A program made the position numbers and the translations under genes. From Sarcomyxa edulis (taxonomy: Eukaryota > Basidiomycota > Agaricomycetes > Agaricales > Mycenaceae), in NCBI GenBank assembly GCA_009761415.1, contig QUOL01000004.1:2232001-2296000 (forward strand): a stretch of 64,000 bases of DNA, written 5' to 3'. The notes under the pieces were generated by a model. The model saw only the letters and a list, made by a program, of their open reading frames with translations, ran no database searches and was not told the origin of the DNA. Below, one piece after another: positions 37,928-49,833 of the stretch; within the stretch, counting starts at the first letter, position 1; every line of letters starts with the position of its first letter.

Positions 37928-39143
37928 ATGCTAGCTACCATTCCCTTCGAACTTGTCCAAATGATACTGGACTTTCTCCACGATGATCGACATTCTCTTC
38001 AGTCTAGCTCTCTCGTATGTCGTGACTGGGTTCCCATCGCTCGATACCATCTATTCCATCGACTGAGTCTACATCGTTACCGTTCGCGCCGTCGTCCCAG
38101 AGACAACGTGAAAGCGTTTCTAGCACTCGTCCGATCACCTTATTGCACTATTCTCCCCGCTGTACAGAGTCTCGTTCTCAAGGCCAACTTTGAATATGGG
38201 AAGGAGTATATCGAAGAGCTCATCAATGCCCTTACATCTTGTCACGCCCTCACGACACTGAAATATTTCGATCAGAGTCGTCTGCACAGAAACCCATGGC
38301 CAATCACTTGGATCGCGAACCTCTTACCTGGTATCCAAGATCTGTCATTTATTGCCTGGGAGGAGTTCCCAGACGAAACACGCGGTTTCGTTACATCGTT
38401 CAAAAATCTTCGAAATCTGTCGCTTTACGCGCTACGACCCCCTACCTGTTCTAGTTTCAAATTCCCTCCTGATGCACCCGAGGGGACCTTCAGTCACCTT
38501 CGCTCCCTGCGTCTCGGTGCAGGAGTTCTCTTGGACTCCCAGCTACATGACTGGCAGCCGCGGTTAGAAACGTTTGACGCCCAGCTATACGGCGTCTCAC
38601 ACAAGGGGTGGGGACGTATCAGCGCTCTCAACTCTATGTTGAGGGCGAATCAGTCTACCTTGGTCAATCTCACCGTGAGTAAGGCTTACGCCAGTACCCC
38701 GGACGACGATGGTATGTCTAGATCTCCTTAGTTTCTCGAAGCCCCAAAGCTGACTCTCGAGAACAGAATCGGAGGAAATACTCGATCTCAGCTCATTATC
38801 TACTCTTCGCTCTCTCACCCTCCGTGCGCATAACGTAGATGCCATTTCGGACTCGCTCCTAACCATTTCAAACGCGTCTTCATTGCATGTCCTCGCGATC
38901 GAGCTATTGCTATGGCCACCTACATGGTACCGCGATCACAGTGCTGAACAGTGCTCTTGCACTCCGTCTTTGCAACTACAAAGGCTCGCTGAGGTCATGG
39001 AGAGGAAAGAGCTATGCGGAATAAAGATGCTTGATGTTCGTATCTCCTCGAAGTTGAGCCAGAAACACTTGGAATTCGTTGCGAGTTATTTTACAAGCTG
39101 GAAGGAGAAGGGGGCATTCAGGATCGATTTCTGGGAAGATTAG
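37928..39143 (+). CDS. F-box protein, module B
   Basis: The ATG at 37928 starts MLATIPFELVQMILDFLHDD, followed by SSLVCRDWVPIARYHLFHR (F-box). Middle segments include CTILPAVQSLVLKANFEYGK and HLRSLRLGAGVLLDS. An intron joins TPDDD to ESEEILDLSSLSTLRSLTLR, and the last exon contains AEVMERKELCGIKMLDVRI and ends FRIDFWED. It is the intact relative of the relic at 11673-12171 and the paralogue of 29946-31190. SCF substrate receptor is the family's usual role. It is head-to-head with the secreted gene at 36434 and convergent with the F-box-like gene at 39579. Confidence 0.87.
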
Positions 39144-39578
39144 ACAGAAATTATGTTGATGTATTAGATGAACTGGAAATGATCTGACTTGATGCTTTCA
39201 CACTGTTGTTTGGCATCAGATCCAAGAACAAGGAAGCATCGCGTCTGGGTCGCAGATGCGGCCTCCTGCGACGACGGACAGGATTCTGTACGGTTCGACG
39301 GCATATGAAGTCTCTTTGAGCATACCTCTAGAATTTTGTGGCCTTAGCTTGGTAAATCACAATTTATTCTCAATGCAATGTCCGACCTTTTACATAACAA
39401 AATAACCATCGTCACAGTATCTCTGAAAGTCAGATGGTGACCCCAGACAATTTGAGACCGGTTCACAGATCAGCTCCTCCGTAGTCAAACCTTCATACCA
39501 AGTCAGTCATCGCGGCGCCACCCTCACCACTACAATCGATGAACTGTCAATAACCAGAATGCGAACGTAAAGCAGAAC
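39144..39578. other. Convergent intergenic stretch
   Basis: 3' ends of the F-box and F-box-like genes face each other. No further feature supported. Confidence 0.45.
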
Positions 39579-41229
39579 TCACTTTTCCTCGGACCAGCCT
39601 TCTCCTTCTGTAAACCATACAAAGTCGACTCGTCGACCTGCGCACGCAGCCTCCAATGCTTTTCGGCCAGAAACAATATCTTCGGCTTTGAGACCGTAAA
39701 ACCGGTCTACATCAGCCCAATGATAAACCGTGACAGTCTCTAGCTTCGGAAGCCAGGATGCGTCATTGAGCCTCGAAGCAAGATGACTCGTCCCCGGTTT
39801 CGAGTATGAGATGGAGATGGACTTGAGCGGGGCGTCGATGTTACGAAGCAGAGAATCCCAAGGCCATTCGCTCCCGCTGATGCGCAATGAGGTCAGTCTT
39901 TCGAATTTGGGTACGAGCCCGGCTAATTCGTCGCTTCCAATCTGGGGGTTGTCGACGGCACCCCTGATATGTAGGGAAAGGACAGAGTCGTGCATGACAG
40001 TCGCTAGAGCTTCTGCATGATCGAGTATTTCTCGCAGCTCTACAAGCTCCATGTTGCCTGAATTAGAGAGAAGCCAGTTGCATCCAGCTAGCGTGAGATT
40101 GCATTGAGCCAAACGTAGCTCGCGAAGACGAAACTTCGGCATGGGCATAGTATCGAGTGGTGGACTGATGTTGTCAGCACGAAGGCCGCTGTCCCCGAAG
40201 TTCAGAGCTTCCAGCACTTCCAGGTTGGGGAGATGGCCTAGGAGTGAAGCCAGAGCTAAAAGGCCCTGGTTCGCAACTCTGAGCTCTCGTAGATTTGGTA
40301 GATCAGGAAGATGAGTGTCAGGGGAAAATGATAGCGCGCGTCGTTCCGCCTCTAGATACTGCATTTGAGTGCAGTGAGGGATGATAGTGGACACGATATT
40401 TCGAAACTGGTTTGCGCGATGTTCCAGCTCGGGATCACGAGGGCCCATTTGTTCAGAGTTAGCAAAATACAAGTGACGGACTGGACAGGGTGTTCCTAGA
40501 TCTTCTTGCACTGTACGTAGAAAAAGTGCTACATCTTCGACGGAGCCTTGGAAAAATATCATATGCTTTATTGACATTGGAAGATGTTACTGGGTATCAC
40601 TCACGTAGACGGATCTTTCCTTTGTATATGACATCCTTAGTGGCCATACTCCAATCTCTTGCAACAAAGAGGCAGGCAAGGAGATAGTCGACCTCCGTCC
40701 TCCATTGCTTACGGTCAAACTCACTAGTAAGTCCGACCTTCAAGTCGTCGATATTGCTCGCTATGATGCTCCTGAGAATTTCGAATGGTAAAGGCTTCGT
40801 TTGGCCTTCGAAGGCAGGAATTTCGGGTCTAGGGTGGAGGACGACATCCCATTTCTTGACGAGCGCTTTAGCTCTGGCTTTGAAATGAAACTCTTCATCT
40901 CGAGGAATACGACGAGAACGCGAGGCCCGCTCAACCTCTCTATATAAGCTGGATGTCTGATAGTGTATCGTCAGATCAGAGACGCAAATTCCCCCAAGGC
41001 CAGACAAGAAATTGAGACGGGACATACGCGAAGTACTTCTGGACTGATAACTGAGACCTCCATCATGTCGAAGAGTGGTTCGTATTTGAAGATCTGGGGA
41101 TTGATGAGTCAGTCCAATGCGAAGATCATGGCGAGATCCTACCTCAGCCGCTGGTGTTCTGGGTAATTGCAGAAACCCAACGCGAAGCTGCTTGCACCAC
41201 TCTCGTGCCGTTCCTATGTCCGGTTGCAT
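39579..41229 (-). CDS. F-box-like / leucine-rich protein, module B
   Basis: The ATG at 41229 gives MQPDIGTAREWCKQLRVGFL. Exon 2 is IFKYEPLFDMMEVSVISPEVLR. Exon 3 starts TSSLYREVERASRSRRIP and includes PLPFEILRSIIASNI and LLACLFVARDWSMATKDVIYK (F-box-like). The last exon runs from SVEDVALFLRTVQEDLG to GEGWSEEK. The intron between KIRL and RSVEDV is phase 1. It is almost collinear with 31372-33028; differences are scattered substitutions. No transmembrane or catalytic motif is seen. Ubiquitin-ligase substrate recognition is inferred only from the F-box-like segment. Confidence 0.83.
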
Positions 41230-41470
41230 GCTAGAGTAACAATATAATCAGATGTGGAATCGTTTAGCTCCAGGTCTTGACGCCTTTCACGTGAGAAAGA
41301 AAGAAAGCTATGAGAGTGATCAACCGATGTCCACAGACTAAAACATTTGCACCTGTTGGATAATAGTTGGAACACATTTATGCAATACAACAGAGATCCA
41401 AATGTCAATAAGATAAGCTCTACAGGTAGATACCTAAGCCGAAAAATGGATTGCAACAACAGTCTGCTTG

Positions 41471-42783
41471 TCAGGGTCCGCTTTGAGGAAGTGCGAGAGG
41501 AAACAGAATTCTGCGTGGATGCTTGATCACACGCACTCTGTCCTGGGGATCGAAAGCTTCTTCTGCTCGCTCTGAGAGAGAGTTAAACGATCTGAGAAAG
41601 GCTGCAATCTCTTCGCGAGCAGATCGAGCGCCATCTCGCGGACGTTTGTGAGGTTCGGAGTGTTTCTGGAGAATGCTTAGATTCGGAACCTTCTAGCCAT
41701 CGAGGAGAAGAGAGCACACTTACTATATATGTCAAGTACCAGTCGATGTAGTACACAAGTAGCTGAAGGTTCTGTCTCACAGCCAACACCCCCTCAGCAT
41801 GATATCGGATATACGATTCAGCTTTGGTAATCTGCCTGAGATATTTGCGAGATCTGGTGAGTTCCGATTCGTACATCCAGTGATGCCACGTCCAGGATTT
41901 CCACCAGGGTGTACTGGCGATGTCCTTCTTCACACGAGAGAGTTCAGAATCCACTTGTATGAGCGCTGACGAGGCTGTTATGCTCGCGGTTTCTGCGAGC
42001 GCCAGAGAGACGTTGGCAGACTTGAGAGTGTCCTTGAATAACGACGATATCTCGTCAATAACGCTTTGAGCCAATCGACGGATGCGCCGATCCACAACAA
42101 CGCTCGTTGCCTTTTCGTTCGAATCACCGTGCAAGTGTATCGTTGGCATGCGGTTAGACGCGATCTCGAGCTGATCAAGGTAGAGAAAGCAATGAACTTC
42201 GATGCCATGCTTAAGTAGAGAACGATTACGCACCGTGCTGTACGGGATGCGCTGAGGTAGTAATAGTAATAGAAATGACGAGGTAAATCTCCCCATGCTC
42301 TTATCTAACGCTCCTGATTCTCTAGCCAAAGATCTGACGTTTCTCGCAAGGTTTCTCCTCGAGAGTACGTCAGCTTTGCTAGACATTGTCGCGGAGAAAT
42401 TTGATAGCCTAGGCGAGTGAAGTGGGCGTAAGCGCAGCCTCTGCAGTATACAGGAGGAGAGGCAGTTACTTTTCGTGTGGATCGAAAATCGATCCTGCTG
42501 GTATTCCAAGCCCTTCGATCAAGATCCAAACATTACTTAGATGTATCGTCTGTTCATTGAAGAACTGAGCGCCAGAAGCTACGTCGAAGGAGTCGTATTT
42601 GTTGCCTAGGAGTGACAAGTAAGTCCTAGGAAGCTGTGGGGCTAGCTCAGCCGAGGGTGCTTTCCAGCTTAGCGAAAGCCTGATGAGTCTAGCGCAATAG
42701 CCAGAGACGTTGGAGTCCACGGAAAGCATCGTGGCACTGAACAAGGTAGCAACCACGAATGAAACTTTCACCAAGGAAAGCAT
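41471..42783 (-). CDS. Predicted secreted helical protein of unknown family (module B)
   Basis: The ATG at 42783 opens a hydrophobic N-terminus (MLSLVKVSFVVATLFSATML) that fits a signal peptide; an upstream in-frame ATG at 42876 is less likely. Then come YLSLLGNKYDSFDVASGAQF and a helix-rich middle with ANVSLALAETASITASSALI, STPWWKSWTWHHWMYESELT and LQLLVYYIDWYLTYI. The final exon, from KHSEPHKRPRDGARSAREEI to ALPQSGP, is basic. Three introns are placed by comparison with the dead copy at 33274-34567. I do not recognise the family and assign no function. Confidence 0.68.
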
Positions 42784-43178
42784 AGGTCGATGAAGAAGAT
42801 ATGAGGAATAGCAAGCGCTGAGAGTTACGTTCAAGTGATGTCGCAGCGTACGAAGGACTCGGAAGATGAACGACATTGGGGCTTGTGTGAGAAAAAAAAA
42901 AACTCTCCGAGTATTATACCTTGCAAGGTATTCCGAGAACAAGAAACAAGGGGGTTACGCCCTAAAAAACAGGAACTCGAGGGCGCTTAGTGTCGAATCT
43001 CGATAGTAGGTCGAAGAGAGAAGTTATTGTTCTCCAGTGTGAGCCAAATCAGATCCACGTGGCCAGACCAAGCCAGAGTCTGCCGATCGCGATTCTAATT
43101 TTATCGAACCGCTAGTCATGCGAGACTCAAACTTCGAATCCAAGTTTTCCAACGATCTCTGGGTCCACTGGGCAAAAA

Positions 43179-44465
43179 ATGGATACTCCGACGTCTGGAG
43201 ATCCGCATGTGGAGTTAGGATGGAATAATGTCGCCCTGGCTTTCTCTTTCATCCTCCTCGATGCGACCATCTCCGCAGTATTTGGCCTTGCGATAGGAGG
43301 CTCTCTTCTTACAGCTGCTATTCGATGTATCGTTCAGTTAGCAGTGGTTGCTTCACTCTTGCAAAAGGTCTTTGAGACCGATAACCCATGGGCAGTAGCT
43401 GGGATCGCTTGCAAGTACTGAAGGATGATTTCAGTGTTCAGCGTAGCGCTAATTTTTTCTCCCTAGGTCTCTTGAATTTGATGGGGACATTTGAGGCCGG
43501 TGAGTGATAGAATTTTGAGATGAAATAGATCGAGATGCTGAGACGCTATACCGCGGATAGTGGTGAACAAGGCAAAACGGCGTCATACATACATGGTACA
43601 TACATCCGCATCTTGTCCAGGTTTTTTCGGTGATACTCATTACACTTCCAGTTTCCATCTGTCCTTATTGGCATGCTGGGATCAACCATCCCTGTGTCTA
43701 TCATTGGTACTAGGTTTGCCATGTCTGTCGATCCGTTTTGGACACCCGTGCAATACAGTACGCGTCCTACATCTACGATACGACATGTCGTTTAATGTCG
43801 GCACTTTCTACAAGTTCCTATCGTAGGGATGTTGTGTGGCAGCACAATTTCCGGAATCGTCGTCTCCGTCGGTTACGTTCTGAAAGAACTTCAGTGAGTT
43901 CTATGTCCTTACTAGTCGTGCCAAAGTTGACTCTTCCCTGCAGAGAAAATCGCGACAAAGTTGAGATGTATCTGGCATTCGGTGCCTCTAGAGTAGAAGC
44001 GTGTAAACCTATAGCCATCGATGCTTTACGTCTCGCTCTCACGCCTACGATAAACCAAATGAGGTACGGATATTCACAACGTCGAAGAACACCGCTCACT
44101 CTCCTGTCTCTTGTAGTGTCCTTGGTATAATAGCTATTCCAGGGATGATGACCGGAGCGATCCTCGGTGGCTCCTCCGTCCAACAAGCTGCCAAAATGCA
44201 AATGATCATCATGTTCATGATTTCTGCCTCTACGGCTCTAGCATCTATCGTCACCACCACCCTGGTGATAGGAGTCGTTGTGGACGGAGAGCATAGAGTG
44301 CGGATGGATAGGGTCGACGATAGGCAACACGGATTGTGGAGGGCCAGAAATTGGCTGATCACATCGGTAGGAGTCTGGATCAAAGAGAAGTACTTCTGGG
44401 TCCGAGGACAGTCGATTGGGCGAGTAGGAGGAACAAGGCTCGAAAGTCAAGGGCTATTAGGCTGA
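43179..44465 (+). CDS. UPF0014 / FetB-like ABC permease family protein
   Basis: Integral membrane protein related to bacterial YbbM/FetB (iron export permease). The ATG at 43179 gives VALAFSFILLDATISAVFGL and LLTAAIRCIVQLAVVASLLQ. Exons then give LLNLMGTFEA, VVNKAKRRHTYM, FPSVLIGMLGSTIPVSIIG, PIVGMLCGSTISGIVVSVGY, ENRDKVEMYLAFGASRVEA, SVLGIIAIPGMMTGAILGGS and ASIVTTTLVIGVVVDGEHR. The first intron uses a GC donor (GCTT|gcaagt, about 43411). EA.R.KA.RRH and the GAS.. loop match the family's cytoplasmic coupling segments. Metal transport is a family inference; no partner ATPase lies next to it. Confidence 0.85.
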
Positions 44466-45281
44466 TTAACGATGTTTCTGATCAAGTGTACAACATAGGT
44501 ATTCGATCCAATATCAAGCTTTCACCTTAAGTAGAATATACTGACGCCTGACAGCAGTGTAGCATTTTATGATTTTCGTAGGCCCAGCAAACCCATTACA
44601 AAATTAACGAATTTCACTTCGACTAGCCCTCAGTATGCGGAGCATGCCGACACGACTGCGAGCAATTGACTGCGCCCGCGTTCCCCACCGACTTGGACGA
44701 ACGATGAAACTAACGAGAGGTGATGTATCCGAACTTAGTGAGAATTCGCGAGAATTCTAGGATTTTCGGACTTGCGAGGGCGCTCCGGCATGACATCACC
44801 ATACATCAAGGCATCATCTGGAGCGTTTACGTTGCTGTTGTCTACAAACCGTTCATCCCAAAGTCATGCAACACGAGAGATGGCGGTCTGCCTGTGCCGT
44901 TACTGTTTGACGCGTTTTTTCGGCTGTGCTATCATCAGCTACAGGTCCCGGGCCTTCCCATCGACGCCTGCAATTGCCCGAGAAGATACTAGGTAGTGCT
45001 TTCGAATCATACCGGCACATGCTGTGTATCGTCTTTATGCCCAAGTCTACGCAGTCCAGCGGCAAACTTGCTTTAGGAGGGTGCGGCACTCTGGACATCA
45101 TAAAAGCCAGGGCAAACCGCAAATTCTAATCATACCCACTTTTTCCGGCCAATTGACGCGTATACTCTCCAGGCTACGATACAGTATGTCGATACTTCGA
45201 TGGAATCAAGCTCGATGTCGATGACTGACCATCTTCAGCAGTATCACAGCTTCCGGATTGCTTTCGATACAAACTACCACT
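44466..45281. other. Intergenic, about 0.8 kb
   Basis: Only short overlapping frames without recognisable domains. No gene supported. Confidence 0.5.
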
Positions 45282-46613
45282 ATGCCTACTGGATCCAAAC
45301 AACTACGCATCGCCATCATTGGTGCAGGTCCTGGCGGCTTGACGCTTGCCCGTATTCTCCAACGCAACGGTGTTTCAGCAAAGATATACGAACGCGAATC
45401 CTTGGAGCATCCGCGTGCTCAAGGAGGTAGCTTGGACTTGCACGGGGACAGCGGTCTCGCCGCCTTGCGTGCTGCTGGACTATTCGAAGGCTTCAAGAGG
45501 TTGGTACGACCTTCATGCGAGCAACTCCGCGTTTTGGATAAACACGGTCATGTTCATCTCGACTTGAATGACGACAAGGCTCCTCTGACTGATGACCCCA
45601 ATTACATGGGCAGGCCTGAGATAGACCGGTACGTGTCCTATCACGACCTTATTGACTGTATTGCCTCACTAATTATATGGGTTGCTCTCCATAGCCCTGC
45701 TCTTCGCAACCTGATTCTCAACTCGCTCGAGAAGGGTACTGTCGAATGGGGTTGCCATCTAGAGAGTGTAGTCCCGGATCCTGCTGGCCACGGCCACCAG
45801 ATCATATTTAAGGATGGGCGCACAGAGATCGCAGATCTCGTCGTCGGTGCAGATGGTGCTTGGTCTCGAGTCAGGACCCTTCTCACTCCCGCAAAGCCCG
45901 TGTACACAGGCATATCCGTACGTGCTTTCTCCAAATCTCAGAGTGTAGATAGCTGAACAGCTGCTACCCTACAGTTCATTGATCTTACAATCACTAACTT
46001 AGACGTGCGTTTCCCGAAGATAGGCCCCCTTGTCGGACAAGGATTCGCCTTCATTCTCTCGGACGGAATTGCCATCCTTTCTCAACGTAACGGAGACGGA
46101 AGCATCCGTACTTACCCCTGTGTGCCTGCCGATGAGCACTGGTTTGACGATAATCCAGTCTTCTACGAAGGCTCTAGCGGCACCATTGACGCCATACTTG
46201 CCCTTTTCCCCGACTGGGACACTTCCATTACGGACATCATTCGTGCTACCGACCTCGACAAAATTGTTCCGCGCAAGTGCCTCTCCATGCCGTCACCTTT
46301 CGAATCCTGGGCTTGGTCGACCAAACCAGGTATTACATTGCTAGGAGATGCTGCTCATATCATGTCCCCCTTCGTCGGAGAAGGAGTCAATCTTGCCATG
46401 ATTGATGCTGCAGATCTCGCAGAAGCTATCATTGGCGCGGTGAAGACGTCTACGCATGATCTGACGGATGTACTCCGGAAATACGAAGAGGGTATGATGA
46501 AGAAAGCAGAGGAGAAAGGCGTCGAAGCTACACGCAATATGAATGCAATTTTCACGGAGGACGCACCTATGTCTTTCCTGGCTTCTATTGCTGGAGCCCA
46601 GTCTAGATCTTGA
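45282..46613 (+). CDS. FAD-dependent monooxygenase (aromatic-ring hydroxylase / TetX-like)
   Basis: The ATG at 45282 gives MPTGSKQLRIAIIGAGPGGL, the GxGxxG FAD-binding start. After a 60-70 bp intron comes PALRNLILNSLEKGTVEWG, then LVVGADGAWSRVRTLL (DG motif), and after a second intron FIDLTITNLDVRFP. The third signature is ITLLGDAAHIMSPFVGEGVN (GD motif). The order fits class A flavoprotein hydroxylases; QGGSLDLHGDSGLAAL resembles TetX-like members. It would use NAD(P)H and O2 to hydroxylate a small molecule, substrate unknown. About 440 aa is the usual length. The tandem kinase-like genes begin 211 bp downstream on the same strand. Confidence 0.86.
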
Positions 46614-46824
46614 ATCAAGTGAAGTCGTTGGTAAACGGAATGCTTACTCCTCCTTCGTAGGATTTGATGAATGACATGCACTGTATATGTAATATTCGAC
46701 GCGGAGGCATTTAATCTAACCGAAGTACGTAAAGGACTTGGTCAACATGTACAAAATCAAAGTATCCGCACGTTGATCCAACAACCGTCCTAGATCCCTC
46801 CAGCATATTCCGGCATATTGCAAG

Positions 46825-47914
46825 ATGGAGGAGTTCCCTTTCCCCTTCAATCGTAGCGGTGATCCAGCATCTCCAGCGTTTATCGAGAACTACGCCAGGA
46901 AGCTCCGTTACGAACGTGATCAAGCTCTCGAGAATCCTCTCGTCCCTGGGTGCAGCTTTTCGTGTCTGTTCGTGCCGCCCAAGTGTCCGAGTCACACTGA
47001 TACTACACGCCCCTTGCCGTGGTTTGCGAAGACCGAATCTACCATGTCTTGTGAACTCCAGCGGCCCTTGAAGACTGGGGTCGACGTCTGGTCCCAAGTC
47101 TGGGTCGCTCGGGTCAAACCCCCTCACAATGTAGACGTCGATGTCGATCCTAGCCTTAGCCTTGTGGTCATGAAATTTATACAGCCTTCCCTGCTCAAAA
47201 TACCCGACGAGAGCTCCGTATACCTGTCTGAATATCTAGTCCCCGAAGGGGTGGCTAAACGTGAAGCTCGTATCTACGCGCAGCTTGAACCTCTCCAGGG
47301 CGACGTGATTCCATACTTCTTTGGAATCCAAACGGTGAGTCTTGTATTTCTCTGTTCTGTCGCAAAAAAACCAAGGTTTGTACTTAGATTGTTACGCCTT
47401 CCGGCGAGTCGGCATGGGTTCTGCTGATTGAATACATTGATGGCTGTACCTTTCGTGACCACTTCAAGAAGGTCAGCAAACAATCCGGGTGGAAGACGGA
47501 CCCGAAGGTGTTTGATGAAACCTGCAGACTTGTAAGTTGTGCAACGACTCTCCTCATAAGTCGCTCATATATTGCGCAGTATAAATCAGCTCTAGAGGGC
47601 TCTTGGGCGATGTACAAGCACACAGTCTTCTTCGCCGATATGAGCGATAATAATATCATGGTGCTCGGAGATCGTATGGTTTTCATCGACTTTGCACAGT
47701 CGAAGGCCTTGGCCATGCCACACCTTATAGGTACTGACCAGCGGAAGCTGACCTTAATATTCATGGACTCGTTCGACTATCTCGATCGTCTCTTAGGGTG
47801 TGTGGTCGATGACTTGGATCCGGAACTTCGCAAGACTTTGCAGGTACGTCGATTGAATGATGAACTGAATAATGTCTCACATCTATGTCTCCTTAGAAGT
47901 CAATGTATCGCTAA
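46825..47914 (+). CDS. Protein-kinase-like protein, tandem copy 1
   Basis: Four exons: MEEFPFPFNRSGDPASPAF to GIQT; IVTPSGESAWVLLIEYIDG to CRL; YKSALEGSWAM to RKTLQ; and a tiny last exon KSMYR. Kinase-fold features: SLVVMKFIQ (candidate ATP Lys), EARIYAQLEPLQGDVIPYFFG (helix C Glu), the hinge LLIEYIDG, the catalytic-loop-like FFADMSDNNIMV (Asp and Asn kept, His replaced) and VFIDFAQS (DFA for DFG). The glycine loop is not evident. Resembles small fungal kinase-like/APH-like proteins. Followed by two paralogues at about 1.5-kb spacing with the same introns. Confidence 0.78.
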
Positions 47915-48277
47915 AAATTGTTCTTGCCCATACCAGTCGCGCTGAGATGTAGCCTTGTTCTCTATTCTCTACTACTCTACTCGCTTACTTATACGAACGC
48001 TATCACTGGTAAATTATCACATTTGATCCCTTCAGATGCAATATAATGGGTGCCAATGTCATGATTTGGGCATTCCGGTCCTGCGTCCCAACGCTGAGCG
48101 CTGATACTAATAGCGGGTAATGCATACGGTTCTGAGACACCTCCAACAACGAATATGTCACATTCGCGTGATACGATGTTACTCCCGGCCAGTGAGTGAC
48201 TTATCGAACGCCGCGTCAGCTTCCAGTTCAAGCTTGCAACATCGTTGATCCAAAACTATTGCTTCCAAATTCCTTCC

Positions 48278-49367
48278 ATGGAGGAATTTCCTTTCCCTTT
48301 CGATTTTAGTGGTGATCCAGCGTCTCCGACATGTCTCGAGAACTACGCTAGGAAACTTCGTTGCGAACGTGAAAAGGCTCTCGAGAATCCTCTCATCCCT
48401 GGATGCAGCTTTTCGTGTCTTTTCGTGCCACCCAAGTGTCCGAGTCACACTGCTGCTACACGTCCCTTGCCGTGGTTCGCGAAATCCGAATCTACTCTGT
48501 CATGTGAACTCCAGCGACCGTTGAAGACTGGAGTCGACATCTGGTCCCAAGTCTGGGTCGCTCGGGTCATACCGCCTCACAATGTAGACGTTGATGTCGA
48601 TCCCAGTCTTAGCCTTGTGGTTATGAAATTCATACAGACTTCCCTGCTCAAAATACCCGATGAGAGCTCCGTATACCTGTATGAGTATCTAGTACCTGAA
48701 GGGGTGGCAAAATGTGAAGCTTCCATCTACACGCAGCTTGAACCCCTCCAGGGCGATGCGATTCCATACTTCTTTGGAATCCAAACGGTGAGTCTTGTAT
48801 TTCTCTGTTCTGTCGCAAGAAAACCAAAGTTTGTGCTTAGATTGTTACGCCTTCCGGGGAGTCGGCGTGGGTTCTGCTGATTGAATACATCGATGGCTGT
48901 ACTTTTCGTGACCACTTCAAGAAGGTCAGCAAACAATCCGGGTGGAAGACGGACCCGAAGGTGTTTGATGAAACCTGCAGACTTGTAAGTTGTGCAACGA
49001 CTCTCCTCATCAGTTGCTCATGTATTGTGAAGTATAAATCAGCTCTAGATGGCTCTTGGGCGATGTTCAAGCACACAGTGTTCTTCGCCGATATGAGCGA
49101 TAATAATATCATGGTGCTCGGAGATCGTATAGTCTTCATCGACTTCGCACAGTCAACAAGATTGTGTTTGCCACACCATATAGAGACTGACCAGAAGAAA
49201 TTGAACTTGATATTCATGGGCTCGTTCGTCTATCTCGATCGTCTCTTAGGGTGTGTGGTCGATGACTTGGATCCGGAACTTCGCAAGACTCTGCATGTAC
49301 GTCGATTTGAACGGTGTTCCGAATAATGTCTCACATTTATGTCTACTTAAAAGTCAAGGCATCGCTA
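48278..49367 (+). CDS. Protein-kinase-like protein, tandem copy 2
   Basis: The ATG at 48278 gives MEEFPFPFDFSGDPASPTC. Motifs equal copy 1: SLVVMKFIQ, FFADMSDNNIMV and VFIDFAQS, followed by TRLCLPHHIETDQKK. The last intron acceptor has shifted: copy 1 uses CCTTAG before AAGTCAATG, while here CTTAAAAG precedes TCAAGGCAT, giving a C-terminus SRHR instead of KSMYR. Kinase activity is possible since the Lys, Asp, Asn and second Asp are kept, but untested. Closest in sequence to copy 1, suggesting the most recent duplication. Confidence 0.77.
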
Positions 49368-49833
49368 AAATATAGTTCCTGCCCATATCAATTGCGCTGG
49401 GATGCAGCCTTGCTCTCTATGCTCTACTCTACTCGCTTATATGAACCCCATCTAGTTGCATCTGTCCTTGACTCCGAGTTCTTACCCAAACTACAGAGTG
49501 GCATCGGCAGTAAATATCACATTCAATCCCCTCAGACACGATAATATGGGTGTCAATATCATGATTTATGCATTTCGGTCCTGCTCCCTCCGCTGAGCGC
49601 TGATCGCGGGTAAGTAATGCGTAAGGTCCGGACACAACCCGCCGAGGGCCGAAGACCGAGGCTCTAGAGGTGCAACAATGAATATGTCACATTCGCGTAC
49701 ATGATGTTACTCTTGCAGTGCGTGACATATTGGACGCACTGTCAGCCTGCCAGCTGCAGCTTCAACAAGAAGTTGCATCAGCCCAGAAAGCACTCCCATA
49801 CCAATATCGTTGATCCAAAGCTCTCTTGCTCAC

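Larger units (their letters stand above)
34994..38460. repeat. Right arm of the inverted segmental duplication
   Basis: It carries the secreted gene (minus), spacer and 5' half of the F-box gene (plus). This is the mirror image of 11673-15031, about 20 kb away. Confidence 0.85.
37928..42783. repeat. Tandem module B (partner of 29946-34567)
   Basis: The same three genes in the same order and orientation as module A, with all three open here. Confidence 0.88.

Noticed and set aside
43560..43826. 88-codon frame inside the permease gene
   Set aside because: Reads through introns in the wrong frame; the exon chain AVVNKAKRRHTYM then FPSVLIGM explains the region.
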